31,159 nt of DNA from CAZLMG01 sp964560765. Its GTDB lineage: Bacteria; Bdellovibrionota_B; Oligoflexia; Oligoflexales; CAZLMG01. Positions 1 to 7,639 of this stretch are shown piece after piece. The position numbers were made by a program, and so were the translations under genes. The stretch lies in contig CAZLMG010000045.1 of the NCBI GenBank assembly GCA_964560765.1, positions 1 through 31,159 of the forward strand, in the 5' to 3' direction. Under the pieces are notes generated by a model, which saw only the letters and a program-made list of their open reading frames with translations, searched no databases and had not been told where the DNA came from. How positions within the stretch are numbered: the stretch's first letter is position 1; every line of letters starts with the position of its first letter.

Positions 1-203
1 CAGCTCGGTGTCGAAATCTTTGTCAGAGCCCCACGGGTAAGGCAGAGCTGGTTTGCGAGCTGGAATTGCAACTATCCGAAAGTATTGAAATGTTTTCGCG
101 GGCCCGAGTGGTCCAAAACCTGCTCAAAGCGTGCGCAGGGAGACGAGTCTCCGCCGAAGTTTCTGTTGTCGCTGCTGTTGCTGTTGAGTTACTTCCTAGC
201 TGA
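1..203 (+). CDS. C-terminal fragment of an unidentified protein (cut by window edge)
   Basis: A reading frame entering from the left edge (first full codon at base 3) stays open for 66 codons and stops at TGA 201-203. It reads like real protein (…GKAELVCELELQLSES… ending VAVELLPS), with an acidic amphipathic stretch followed by an alanine/valine-rich tail. The gene begins outside the window, so no start is visible. I recognise no family. A second frame (frame 1) is also open here, but it is rich in Trp, Cys and Leu in a less protein-like way. The stop lies 15 bp before the next plus-strand gene, so the two could be cotranscribed. Confidence 0.4.
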   Translation, partial: ARCRNLCQSPTGKAELVCELELQLSESIEMFSRARVVQNLLKACAGRRVSAEVSVVAAVAVELLPS

Positions 204-218
204 CGTGGATTGTGGATT

Positions 219-1061
219 ATGGGCTATTTTGTGGCTGCTCGTCTCCTGTATATTATGACATCGCTGGCTTTCGGTTTGGCTTTTGCGGGCAGCTCTTTTG
301 CCCAGAATACAGCGGTCGGCACACCGGGCCCTTGGAGCTTTTCGCTGCAGGCCGGCACTGGCATCGGCTATTTCCAGGATATTCAGTTACCCCACTATAT
401 CTCCGAGTATGTCCGCAGCGATGGCCGTCCAGTTGGCGAAGAAAACGTTGTGCATATTGGGTTGCCGCTCCAGTTTCGCTTTGGGCTTGCACATAACGCG
501 GACGCGGTGGCGCACTGGGGATTTATGGCAGATGTTACCCAACAGGTGAATCTGGATTCGCCGCGAGAGTCTGCCGACGCATCCTATATGCGCCTGCGCA
601 GCCAAGTCTACCGCCGTTGGAACTTCGGTCGAAACTACTCGCTGCAGTTACAGACAAGTTTGATCCGTACACAGTTTGCCAACATCTCCATCGGTCATGT
701 GGTTGATCACGTAGCGCCAGGAGTGGCTCTTACCACGCGGCTGACGCGACGCTGGCTGCTGACCGCATCCGGAGACTTTGCGGCTTTTTCAAAATTGCGC
801 TACGACAACGGCGAACGCGTGGATAGCTTTAAGGCTGGCCGCGCGGGGCTGTGGGGCGCAGAATTGGACCTTACCTACCAGCTCGATAAGTCGGCCCAAT
901 TCCGAATGGGGAGTCGATTTGAGCAAACTGCCATCGAGGTTGACGACGATCGCGAGTATGAGGCCTTTGGATTTAGTGTCCGTGAATCTTTTGCGCCCAC
1001 AAAGTTAAGCTATCAGATGCAGACAGCAGAGCTCATCTTTGGACTGCAGCGAATCTGGTAG
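219..1061 (+). CDS. putative outer-membrane beta-barrel protein
   Basis: This encodes about 280 residues with an N-terminal hydrophobic signal peptide ending in a plausible signal peptidase I site (SSFA|Q). The mature part has alternating polar/hydrophobic strands (for example FSLQAGTGIGYF, YSLQLQTSLIRTQ, WLLTASGDF) and no long hydrophobic helix. The last residues, ELIFGLQRIW, end in an aromatic, the usual sorting signal of outer-membrane barrels. I infer a small surface barrel with perhaps 8-12 strands. No specific family is recognised. The start is uncertain: ATG 219 is chosen, TTG 210 is in frame, and ATG 255 would give a shorter signal peptide; none has a strong ribosome binding site. It converges on the carotenoid operon, with only 11 bp between the stop codons. 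Confidence 0.65.
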   Translation: MGYFVAARLLYIMTSLAFGLAFAGSSFAQNTAVGTPGPWSFSLQAGTGIGYFQDIQLPHYISEYVRSDGRPVGEENVVHIGLPLQFRFGLAHNADAVAHWGFMADVTQQVNLDSPRESADASYMRLRSQVYRRWNFGRNYSLQLQTSLIRTQFANISIGHVVDHVAPGVALTTRLTRRWLLTASGDFAAFSKLRYDNGERVDSFKAGRAGLWGAELDLTYQLDKSAQFRMGSRFEQTAIEVDDDREYEAFGFSVRESFAPTKLSYQMQTAELIFGLQRIW

Positions 1062-1072
1062 CGAAACCTGAC

Positions 1073-2179
1073 TCAAGATTGCGCCGTTGAAACGGCGTAC
1101 GATCGACCCTTCCACTTCAACTCGCGCCGCCACACCATGTCCAAAACTGCCAGCCCGGTTACCAAGCAAAAAAGAATGATGGACCAAATCGACAGGACGG
1201 GACCCCACGCCGAGAAGCGTCCCAGCTTTGGCTGCGTTTTAAGGAGTAGCACGATCGTCAGTACGGCGATGAGAGCGTGCGGCAATTGCGTTAGTGCATG
1301 CCCAGCTCCTGTGATGGCGGCAATGTACGAACCGATTTCGAAGGGTGCCCACCAAGCCGACTGACCCAAGCCGGCGCGAAAGTTTCTGCGCCAGCCCCGA
1401 ATGAACTCCGCGAGACTTGTATACATTCGGACTCGAAACAAGTTGGCACCTGTATCGAGTACATACCGGCCACCCGCGCGCAGCGCTAGATTGGCTAGCG
1501 GCACATCCTCCACCCACGCGCTGCTTACGGCGGCATGCCCGTTCAACTGCTGATAAAAAGAACGCTCAAACATCAGGTATTGGCCGACGCAAAAAACCCT
1601 GCCAGGTCGCGGGACCTGCGCTGGGCCGGTGACGGCTAGTAGCATCAGCTGAAACGGGCCCAGGAGACGCTCCCAGTTGTCTGGATTGTCGTGGTATGGG
1701 ATTGCGGATAACATGGCACCCTGCTGCGAGCGCAGTCGAGATACGGCTGACTTCAAACTGTGACGATAGTGAATGGTATCAGCATCCGTGAAAAGCAGAA
1801 TCTCGCCTTCCGCTATTTGCGCGCCCTGATGGCAAGCCCATTGTTTGCCGTGCCAGCCGCCAGATCGTTCCTGGCCGCGAATAGCTCGAACTCGGCCACC
1901 AAATTCTGAGGCGATGGCAAAGGTGCGATCGTTCGATTGATCATCGACAACGATGACCTCAAAACTCGGATAATCTAGGCGGGTAAGTGAATCAAGCAGC
2001 GCCGGCAGGACGTGTTCTTCATTGCGCGCAGGAACGATTATGCTGACAAATGGGAGCTCACTCACGGGCAACGATCGAGACTCCGGTTCAGCATGCAGTA
2101 ATGGCAACAGTCGACGAGCCAGCAGTGCTAGGCCCGTTCCGGCGACGAGCAATGAAATGATTTCAGAGTTTAGAAACAA
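1073..2179 (-). CDS. family 2 glycosyltransferase at the end of the carotenoid operon
   Basis: The 368-residue membrane-anchored GT-A glycosyltransferase has an N-terminal membrane anchor (about residues 7-27). It is followed by a GT2 core: SIIVPARNEE, the nucleotide-binding VVDDQSNDRT, a DxD-type LLFTDADT, an acidic WVEDVPLA and a basic RGWRRNFRAG. Two C-terminal membrane segments follow. This layout resembles CrtQ (diaponeurosporenoate glycosyltransferase) and HpnB-like proteins. The start is TTG, supported by AGGGGG about 5 bases upstream, 9 bp after the stop of the upstream membrane-protein gene. As the last gene of a crtY-E-I-B operon it probably glycosylates a hydroxylated carotenoid at the inner membrane. 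That substrate is inferred; hopanoid or other lipid sugars are alternatives. Confidence 0.75.
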   Translation of the reverse strand: MFLNSEIISLLVAGTGLALLARRLLPLLHAEPESRSLPVSELPFVSIIVPARNEEHVLPALLDSLTRLDYPSFEVIVVDDQSNDRTFAIASEFGGRVRAIRGQERSGGWHGKQWACHQGAQIAEGEILLFTDADTIHYRHSLKSAVSRLRSQQGAMLSAIPYHDNPDNWERLLGPFQLMLLAVTGPAQVPRPGRVFCVGQYLMFERSFYQQLNGHAAVSSAWVEDVPLANLALRAGGRYVLDTGANLFRVRMYTSLAEFIRGWRRNFRAGLGQSAWWAPFEIGSYIAAITGAGHALTQLPHALIAVLTIVLLLKTQPKLGRFSAWGPVLSIWSIILFCLVTGLAVLDMVWRRELKWKGRSYAVSTAQS

Positions 2180-2188
2180 TCGAGCCCC

Positions 2189-2797
2189 CTACCAAGGAAG
2201 TTTCGCGAGCGTTTCAGCGACGCCTGGGTAGCCATTGGAGTACCACTGCCACCAACAGCTAATCATGAGCACGTGGCCAGTAATGGCCACAAAGTGACTC
2301 CACATTTCAATGCGATCGAACTTCTTTGTTAAATAACGGTACCAATGCATTCCCTCATCGAGGGCGCTATAAAATAATGAAAGAAAAATCAAGGATAGAG
2401 CTGGCATTCGAAAGGTTTCTGGATGCTGATAGCAAAGGCAGAGGGCCATCACACTTGGGACAGCAGTAGCGACAATCATCTGGTGAACGTGACCTTCGCC
2501 ACTGCGTAGATAGTCTTTATACATGGTGCGGTGACCAATATCATCAATCGACAATGCAGACACAAACATGCCCGTGCCGAGCAGGATAAACCAAACGTAG
2601 CCGGGAAACTCAACGCCATTGACATAGCCGTAGAGTACAAAGGATGTGATGCCGACTAACAAAAATCCGAGGGTGCCAATCCACATCAAGTAACGAATCC
2701 AATCTTCTGTTTGAAAATTGCGAATGTTCCGCACATAGGATCGAAGTTCGTGAGCTGGAACCAATAAACGGCGTAACGTATTGGTGTTAGGATTCAT
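2189..2797 (-). CDS. unrecognised His/Glu-rich integral membrane protein of the carotenoid operon
   Basis: The 202-residue protein has about five membrane segments (near residues 36-58, 66-83, 107-123, 132-146 and 167-187). Metal-ligand-like residues sit at membrane edges: D85/D86 and H89 (DDIGHR), E101, H103 and H105 (GEGHVHQ), E148 and H151 (DEGMHW), E164 and H168 (EMWSHF), and H175. Repeated acid-plus-His motifs suggest a di-metal site. The histidine pattern is not the one I know for CrtZ, CrtW or CrtR hydroxylases and ketolases. ATG 2797 is chosen because AGAGG lies 10 bases upstream and it overlaps the crtB stop by 11 bp, indicating translational coupling. Its place between crtB and a glycosyltransferase suggests it modifies the carotenoid, possibly adding the oxygen that is then glycosylated. 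That role is inference. Confidence 0.7.
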   Translation of the reverse strand: MNPNTNTLRRLLVPAHELRSYVRNIRNFQTEDWIRYLMWIGTLGFLLVGITSFVLYGYVNGVEFPGYVWFILLGTGMFVSALSIDDIGHRTMYKDYLRSGEGHVHQMIVATAVPSVMALCLCYQHPETFRMPALSLIFLSLFYSALDEGMHWYRYLTKKFDRIEMWSHFVAITGHVLMISCWWQWYSNGYPGVAETLAKLPW

Positions 2798-3746
2798 GCG
2801 TGCTGTACCTCTGGTAGACTTGTGAAATAACGACTGGTTGAAATGGGCGCTGAAGGCGGCGGGGGACACTCTTTAACACTTGTAGGCAACCGCCAAATGC
2901 ACAAGCGAGCTTCTGTGGGAGCGAAATCCAAGTTCGGCGACGCCACGCGCGCGGCCCCTTTTCCAGAACCTTATGGCCAATGGCGCGATAAACGCGGCTG
3001 GCAGTGGCAACAGCAATAGCAGTTCGGAATGGCAGATGATCGAGCCCCTCATTTCCTGATCGATACATTTCTTCTGCCGTGACCAGCAGGCGCTTTACAA
3101 CATTGGCAACTTGGCTCAAGTTTCTTGGATCTGCTAACGTTTCCGGAGTAAGAGCGAACACTTCTAGCCACGATTTAGGGAGATAAACGCGGCCCATGCG
3201 GTAGTCTTCCATGACATCACGTGCAATGTTTGTCATCTGCATGGCGGTGCCAAGATCAACGGCGCGACTAAGGGCGTGCTCGCTATTTACGCCAACGATA
3301 TGGCAAAACATCAGCCCAATCACACCTGCGACCCGGTAGCAATAGAGTCGCAACTCTTGTTCGTCAGCCACGGGTTTGTGCTGCAGATCGCTGGTGAAAC
3401 CCCTTAGCACCTCTTGAAAGTACAGGTGTGGAATTCCGTATTGTTTAGACACATGCGCGAGACCGACAAAAACTGGGTCGGTTGTCGGCTCTCCCCTCAG
3501 GGCGGCAAGCGTTTTCTTTTCGAGACGTTGCAAAACGCGTTGCTGTTCTTCAGCGCTGACAGAAGAAGATTGATCGACAACGTCATCAGCAAAACGACAC
3601 CATGCGTAGAGCATTCGAATGCCGTCTCGCTTTGCCTGTGGCAGGAACTTGGCTGCTAAATTAAAGCTTAGCGAACCCTTGGCGATAGACGACTTGCCGT
3701 GAATGATGCTGGTTTGCAAGGTGCTCGAAGGCTTATCCGCGTGCAT
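2787..3746 (-). CDS. crtB: phytoene synthase
   Basis: This 319-residue trans-isoprenyl diphosphate synthase condenses two geranylgeranyl diphosphates to phytoene. Both aspartate-rich Mg-diphosphate sites are present: DDVVD within AWCRFADDVVDQ, and the second within MTNIARDVMEDYRMGRVYLP, which is the squalene/phytoene synthase signature. The C-terminal half (FRTAIAVATASRVYRAIG) is typical of the family, and so is the length. ATG 3746 is preferred over an upstream in-frame codon at 3779 because GAGG precedes it at good spacing. It overlaps the end of crtI by 14 bp, and its own end overlaps the following membrane-protein gene by 11 bp. The protein is expected to be a peripheral inner-membrane enzyme. 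Confidence 0.95.
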   Translation of the reverse strand: MHADKPSSTLQTSIIHGKSSIAKGSLSFNLAAKFLPQAKRDGIRMLYAWCRFADDVVDQSSSVSAEEQQRVLQRLEKKTLAALRGEPTTDPVFVGLAHVSKQYGIPHLYFQEVLRGFTSDLQHKPVADEQELRLYCYRVAGVIGLMFCHIVGVNSEHALSRAVDLGTAMQMTNIARDVMEDYRMGRVYLPKSWLEVFALTPETLADPRNLSQVANVVKRLLVTAEEMYRSGNEGLDHLPFRTAIAVATASRVYRAIGHKVLEKGPRAWRRRTWISLPQKLACAFGGCLQVLKSVPRRLQRPFQPVVISQVYQRYSTHES

Positions 3747-5304
3747 GGGCGACCTCAAGGTTTTTTGATGAATGAACATCCACTGCAGCTAACATGGGGT
3801 AGTCCTTTGCCAGTACATTAAATGTCGCCTTGGCCGAAGCGATGACTCCAGGGACACCGGCGCCGGGATGAGTGCCGGCACCAACAAAGTACAAGCCGTC
3901 CAAAACATCATCGCGGTTGTGGGCGCGAAAGTAGGCACTTTGCGTCAGATTTGGCGTCAGTGAAAATGCTGCGCCTTGATACGCATTTTGGTCGGATTGA
4001 AAATCCTCGGGAGTGTAGATGCGCATGGTTTTGATGCTCGACTTCAGGCCGGGCATATAGTGATTCTGCAGATAGGTGAGGATTCGATCTGCATAGGCTG
4101 GTCCCTCATTCTTCCAATCTGTTGGCGCCTTTTTGAGATTGGGGACTGGAGCCAAAGCGTAATAAGAATAGCAGCCCTTGGGCGCTAAATCTGGGTCCGA
4201 TTTACAGGGTGCGTGCAGATATAGGGAAAAGTCGTCAGGAATGGTCGGACCATTAAAGATATCAGACAACAACTCTTTGTAGCGGTTGCCGAACATCACG
4301 TTATGGTGACTGAGATTATCGTAATCCCGATCCGTTCCAAAATAGATGACAAACAAGGACATGCTGAAGTCTCGTCGCCGAAGAGTTCGTGACATCTTCT
4401 TGCCACGCACTGTGCTCTTCAGCAGATTGGCATATGTATGCATGAGGTCGGCATTGGAGACGACGACATCATGAGCAACGTGTTCGCCATCTTTCAGATG
4501 CACGCCGGTAACTTGATTGCCGGCTGTTGTGATCTCCTCAATAGGACAGTTCATCACGACTTTGCCGCCAATGTCTGTGAATAAACGCCCAAGTGCGCGC
4601 ACCAGTGCGTGCGTGCCACCCTTGGGGAACCAAACGCCCCACTTACGCTCCAGCGGATGGATTAACGTATAGATGCTGGACGCTTTGAATGGATTGCCGC
4701 CTATCAACAAGCTATTAAAGCTAAAGACTTGACGGTGAATAGGGTCGCGAAAGTAACGCGAGATACATTGATATACGGATTCGTAGGCCCTCAGTCGGAG
4801 CAGTTGTGGTGAGACTTTGATCATATCCCAAAAGCTAAGGAATGCAGCATCTGAAAGTTGTTCGTACCCCTGTTCAAAAATCTTTTGTGCGTGGCGCATA
4901 TAGCGTTGGTAGCCAGCGATGTCTTCGCTGCTGCGTTTGCCGATTTCCTCATAAAGGCGTGTGGAGTCATTGTCGTAGATGAATTCCTGGCCGCCCTCCC
5001 AGAAAAGCTTATAGAGTGGTGAAACCGGCATCAGTTCGACATAGTCTTCCATGCTTTTGCCGGCCAGCTCAAACAGTTCAGATAAGCACTGCGGTGCTGT
5101 AATGACTGTCGGGCCAGCGTCAAAAGTAAAACCTTCGTCTTCGAAGACATAGGCTTTGCCGCCGAGCTTATCGCGCTTTTCGTAGAGCGTTGTTGGTAGG
5201 CCGCCTGCTTGCAGGCGGATAGCCATCGCGAGACCGCCAAACCCACTGCCGATCACAGCAGCCGATCGAGGATCGTTACCCGATGTAGGACTTTTGAATG
5301 TCAT
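3733..5304 (-). CDS. crtI: phytoene desaturase (carotenoid FAD-dependent desaturase)
   Basis: This 523-residue flavoprotein introduces double bonds into phytoene to give lycopene. The N terminus has the FAD-binding Rossmann motif GSGFGG (residues 19-24), followed by LYEKRDKLGGKAYVFEDEGF. The C terminus carries the bacterial CrtI signature GLYFVGAGTHPGAGVPGVI. Both ends and the length match CrtI-type desaturases. ATG 5304 is chosen because GAGG is 9 bases upstream; a TTG at 5319 is also in frame. The start overlaps the end of crtE by 29 bp. Since crtY follows in the pathway, a four-step desaturase producing lycopene is the natural inference, but the number of steps cannot be read from sequence. 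Confidence 0.95.
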   Translation of the reverse strand: MTFKSPTSGNDPRSAAVIGSGFGGLAMAIRLQAGGLPTTLYEKRDKLGGKAYVFEDEGFTFDAGPTVITAPQCLSELFELAGKSMEDYVELMPVSPLYKLFWEGGQEFIYDNDSTRLYEEIGKRSSEDIAGYQRYMRHAQKIFEQGYEQLSDAAFLSFWDMIKVSPQLLRLRAYESVYQCISRYFRDPIHRQVFSFNSLLIGGNPFKASSIYTLIHPLERKWGVWFPKGGTHALVRALGRLFTDIGGKVVMNCPIEEITTAGNQVTGVHLKDGEHVAHDVVVSNADLMHTYANLLKSTVRGKKMSRTLRRRDFSMSLFVIYFGTDRDYDNLSHHNVMFGNRYKELLSDIFNGPTIPDDFSLYLHAPCKSDPDLAPKGCYSYYALAPVPNLKKAPTDWKNEGPAYADRILTYLQNHYMPGLKSSIKTMRIYTPEDFQSDQNAYQGAAFSLTPNLTQSAYFRAHNRDDVLDGLYFVGAGTHPGAGVPGVIASAKATFNVLAKDYPMLAAVDVHSSKNLEVAHARG

Positions 5305-6289
5305 TACATAATTCCTCAATTAGATTTCGTGAGCGCTCGGCCGGCGCGCTTTCCAAGTCTTCAGCACATCGCAATCCAGAGCTGCGAGCGGACTGCAAGT
5401 GAGTCCATGCCAAATGCTTTGCAGTTTCGTAAAAATTCTTGGCGTCAAACCAAGCTTGAAGTGAAGATGCGTCTGGCAATTGCATGACCGCTTGTTTGAG
5501 CTGGTCAATGTCGGCGTGTTCATACAACTCATGCGCCGCGGCCCAAATGAATCCGGGCCGGTGGTTTCTCAAATCCTCGAGGCGCTTTCGATGCGGGTTA
5601 TTGCCTAAGGCGTTGCCTAAATCGTCGAAGCACTGCAACGCGAGTCCTAGCTTTCGTCCAAAGTCGCTCAGCCGGGAAAGTAGCGCATCATCCGCCGACA
5701 CAATGAGAGCACCGACTTCCAGAGCAAGAGCCGTCAGAGTTCCTGACTTTAGGTCCATGCATGCATAGCAAGTGCTGCGAACCTCTGCTTCGGGTATGGA
5801 TACCACGTCTGTTCCAACGTCCAAAGCTTGTCCATAGTGCCCCAACTCGAGGGCTTGATTGTAGGCATAAATAAGCCGTCGCTCGCGATCCCAAGGCAGT
5901 TGCAATTGCGAAAGGTGGCGGAGCGGCGAAAAATAGAGCCAGTTGCCGACGCAAATCGCGCGCGGAATGCCGTACTTGATATGAATCGCGGGTGCTTGAC
6001 GGCGCTCGAGACTGTCGTCTTGTATGTCGTCTATGATCAGGGTGCCTGCGTGCAATTGCTCTAGGGCCTCTGTGGCAATGCGCAGATGAGCGTCAGTTTG
6101 CTCATTAACAATACCGCCTGCTAGTTTGAAGCCTAAGCGGACCATGCGTGCTCGAATCTCTTTCTTTGGACGCGAAAAGAGATCTTCGGCTACGGCCACC
6201 AGCTGCTGGGATAGTCGTTTCGAGATTTCAGGTTCGGCCCACAGTCCCGGTAGTTCGCCGCTCCTGTTGGGGAAACTCAAGCTTACCAT
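5276..6289 (-). CDS. crtE: geranylgeranyl diphosphate synthase (polyprenyl synthetase family)
   Basis: This 337-residue prenyltransferase should supply GGPP to CrtB. The first aspartate-rich motif is intact (LIIDDIQDDSLERRQAP, DDIQD at 87-91). The second region reads FDDLGN (222-226), so its last Asp is replaced by Asn relative to the usual DDxxD. That is odd, because this Asp helps hold Mg for the allylic/IPP diphosphates. ATG 6289 is preferred over TTG 6316 because AAGGAG lies 11 bases upstream. It overlaps the crtY stop by 7 bp (ATGGTAA arrangement). Product chain length is inferred from context, not sequence; farnesyl or longer chains are possible but less likely between crtY and crtI. 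Confidence 0.9.
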   Translation of the reverse strand: MVSLSFPNRSGELPGLWAEPEISKRLSQQLVAVAEDLFSRPKKEIRARMVRLGFKLAGGIVNEQTDAHLRIATEALEQLHAGTLIIDDIQDDSLERRQAPAIHIKYGIPRAICVGNWLYFSPLRHLSQLQLPWDRERRLIYAYNQALELGHYGQALDVGTDVVSIPEAEVRSTCYACMDLKSGTLTALALEVGALIVSADDALLSRLSDFGRKLGLALQCFDDLGNALGNNPHRKRLEDLRNHRPGFIWAAAHELYEHADIDQLKQAVMQLPDASSLQAWFDAKNFYETAKHLAWTHLQSARSSGLRCAEDLESAPAERSRNLIEELCNDIQKSYIG

Positions 6290-7488
6290 CGTGCGGCGGG
6301 CTCCTTGTTCGGCCAAGCGGTCGGTGACGATGTCAATTTGCCGGCATGTGCTGCCGGGGTAAAAAAATGCACGATGCCCGACAAAATCGGCACAGGCGGT
6401 CGGCCAGTCAGCAGTCGCATTCGGTCTATGACCGTCAAATCACCTCGATAGAACCGGCAGATCGACTCACCGTTCAGCCGATAGAAGCGATCGAAAATCC
6501 GCCAACGTTGTTCAGGGATTGCGGCGAGAAACAGCATGTTGTTCAGGCGTCGAAAGAACTCTTGGGATGCTTGCGACGCTTGCTGGTAATATCGTGACCT
6601 CGAATGGGCGATCTCCTGGCTTTCCGGCCACAGTCCTCCCAAGAACTCAGCAAACCGGGCGGCGAATGGCAAAGAATACCCAGTGGTCGCATGAAATAGG
6701 TTGCCAGAAAGGCCGGAGCGCATGACCGCGTTGGGCTTCAGGGCTGTTGTCGAATGATGCAGAGGAATGGGCAGCGAGGCCATTTCTGAGCCTAGGTGTT
6801 GGACGACTTTCCAATCGTGGCTTTGGCAATACTCTGCAATCCTGGATTCGATTTCGGCAACGTTTAATTCGGGACCATTGCTGTACACGGTGTCTTCGAC
6901 GAGAAGGGTATCATCTGACCAGGGTAGAGCATACATGAACCGATAACCGTCGATCTGCTGAACGCGGGCATCCATTAATATCGGCATCTTCAGGTTGTGA
7001 GGTCGTGCAAGCTTGACATAATGGCCGACAAATTTTTGGTAGCCGCAAGGGTCATTCGGCGCTTGTCCGCGCCCGTCAATCACCCAGCGGGCCGTCAATT
7101 TTTCACCACTCCTGAGTTTGACGCCATGAGGGTAGACTTCGGTCACTTCCGTTTCGCAGCGCACGGATTCTTGTGGAACGATATTGCTGATAGCCTTATG
7201 CAGATGCCGGCTGCGCAGGCCAAAGTAGGGAGTCGCGAATTCTCGGCTGTAGCTAGGAAAGTGAACCGTGTATCCAGGCCATTGCCGCTCTGCCAGTTGC
7301 TTGAGCCAAAGTGGAGTGCCGCCTAGCGCAAAGTCAGAGTCGTTCCAGCACCAAGTATGATTACCACCTAGAGATCCAGATGATTCAAGGATCAGCAGGC
7401 TGACGCTGGGATGGTTGCTTCGAAAATATTTCGCAATGAGGCAGTTGGCTAAGCCGCCACCCACAAGGATGATATCCCAGTTGGTCAT
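6283..7488 (-). CDS. crtY: lycopene beta-cyclase, CrtY type
   Basis: This 401-residue FAD/NAD(P)-binding enzyme cyclises the ends of lycopene to beta-carotene. Evidence is the N-terminal dinucleotide fold DIILVGGGLANCLIA and the CrtY-typical GGNHTWCWND shortly after. A C-terminal block (FYRLNGESICRFYRGDLT, then GRPPVPILSGI) is also typical of CrtY. ATG 7488 is chosen because GGGAG sits 5 bases upstream, and the preceding in-frame codons add nothing family-like. It is the first gene of the minus-strand operon crtY-crtE-crtI-crtB-membrane protein-glycosyltransferase, in which adjacent genes overlap or are separated by under 10 bp. Expression therefore probably depends on a promoter in the 151-bp gap shared with hmgA. 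Confidence 0.92.
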   Translation of the reverse strand: MTNWDIILVGGGLANCLIAKYFRSNHPSVSLLILESSGSLGGNHTWCWNDSDFALGGTPLWLKQLAERQWPGYTVHFPSYSREFATPYFGLRSRHLHKAISNIVPQESVRCETEVTEVYPHGVKLRSGEKLTARWVIDGRGQAPNDPCGYQKFVGHYVKLARPHNLKMPILMDARVQQIDGYRFMYALPWSDDTLLVEDTVYSNGPELNVAEIESRIAEYCQSHDWKVVQHLGSEMASLPIPLHHSTTALKPNAVMRSGLSGNLFHATTGYSLPFAARFAEFLGGLWPESQEIAHSRSRYYQQASQASQEFFRRLNNMLFLAAIPEQRWRIFDRFYRLNGESICRFYRGDLTVIDRMRLLTGRPPVPILSGIVHFFTPAAHAGKLTSSPTAWPNKEPAARW

Positions 7489-7639
7489 GTATCTCCCGTT
7501 CGCCTGATATCCAGTCACTCCGGTGCGAGTATGGCAACAAAGCGACTAAATTACACTCATGAAAATTGATTTTATCCTTAACCAGACACTGATAAACCGT
7601 TATAAAGAAAGATCTATTGACAGCTGCTGGAGCCTGCGT
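7489..7639. promoter_or_regulatory. shared divergent upstream region of crtY operon and hmgA
   Basis: The 151-bp gap separates the crtY operon (leftwards) from the dioxygenase gene (rightwards) and must hold both promoters unless transcription reads in from elsewhere. Its middle (about 7545-7615) is markedly A+T-rich compared with both genes and contains several hexamers resembling -10 boxes (GATAAA at 7591, TATAAA at 7601 on plus; TGTAAT on minus). I could not pair any of them convincingly with a -35 box at 16-18 bp. The Shine-Dalgarno sites are clear: GGAG 7 bases before hmgA and GGGAG 5 bases before crtY. No operator palindrome was seen. Confidence 0.4.
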
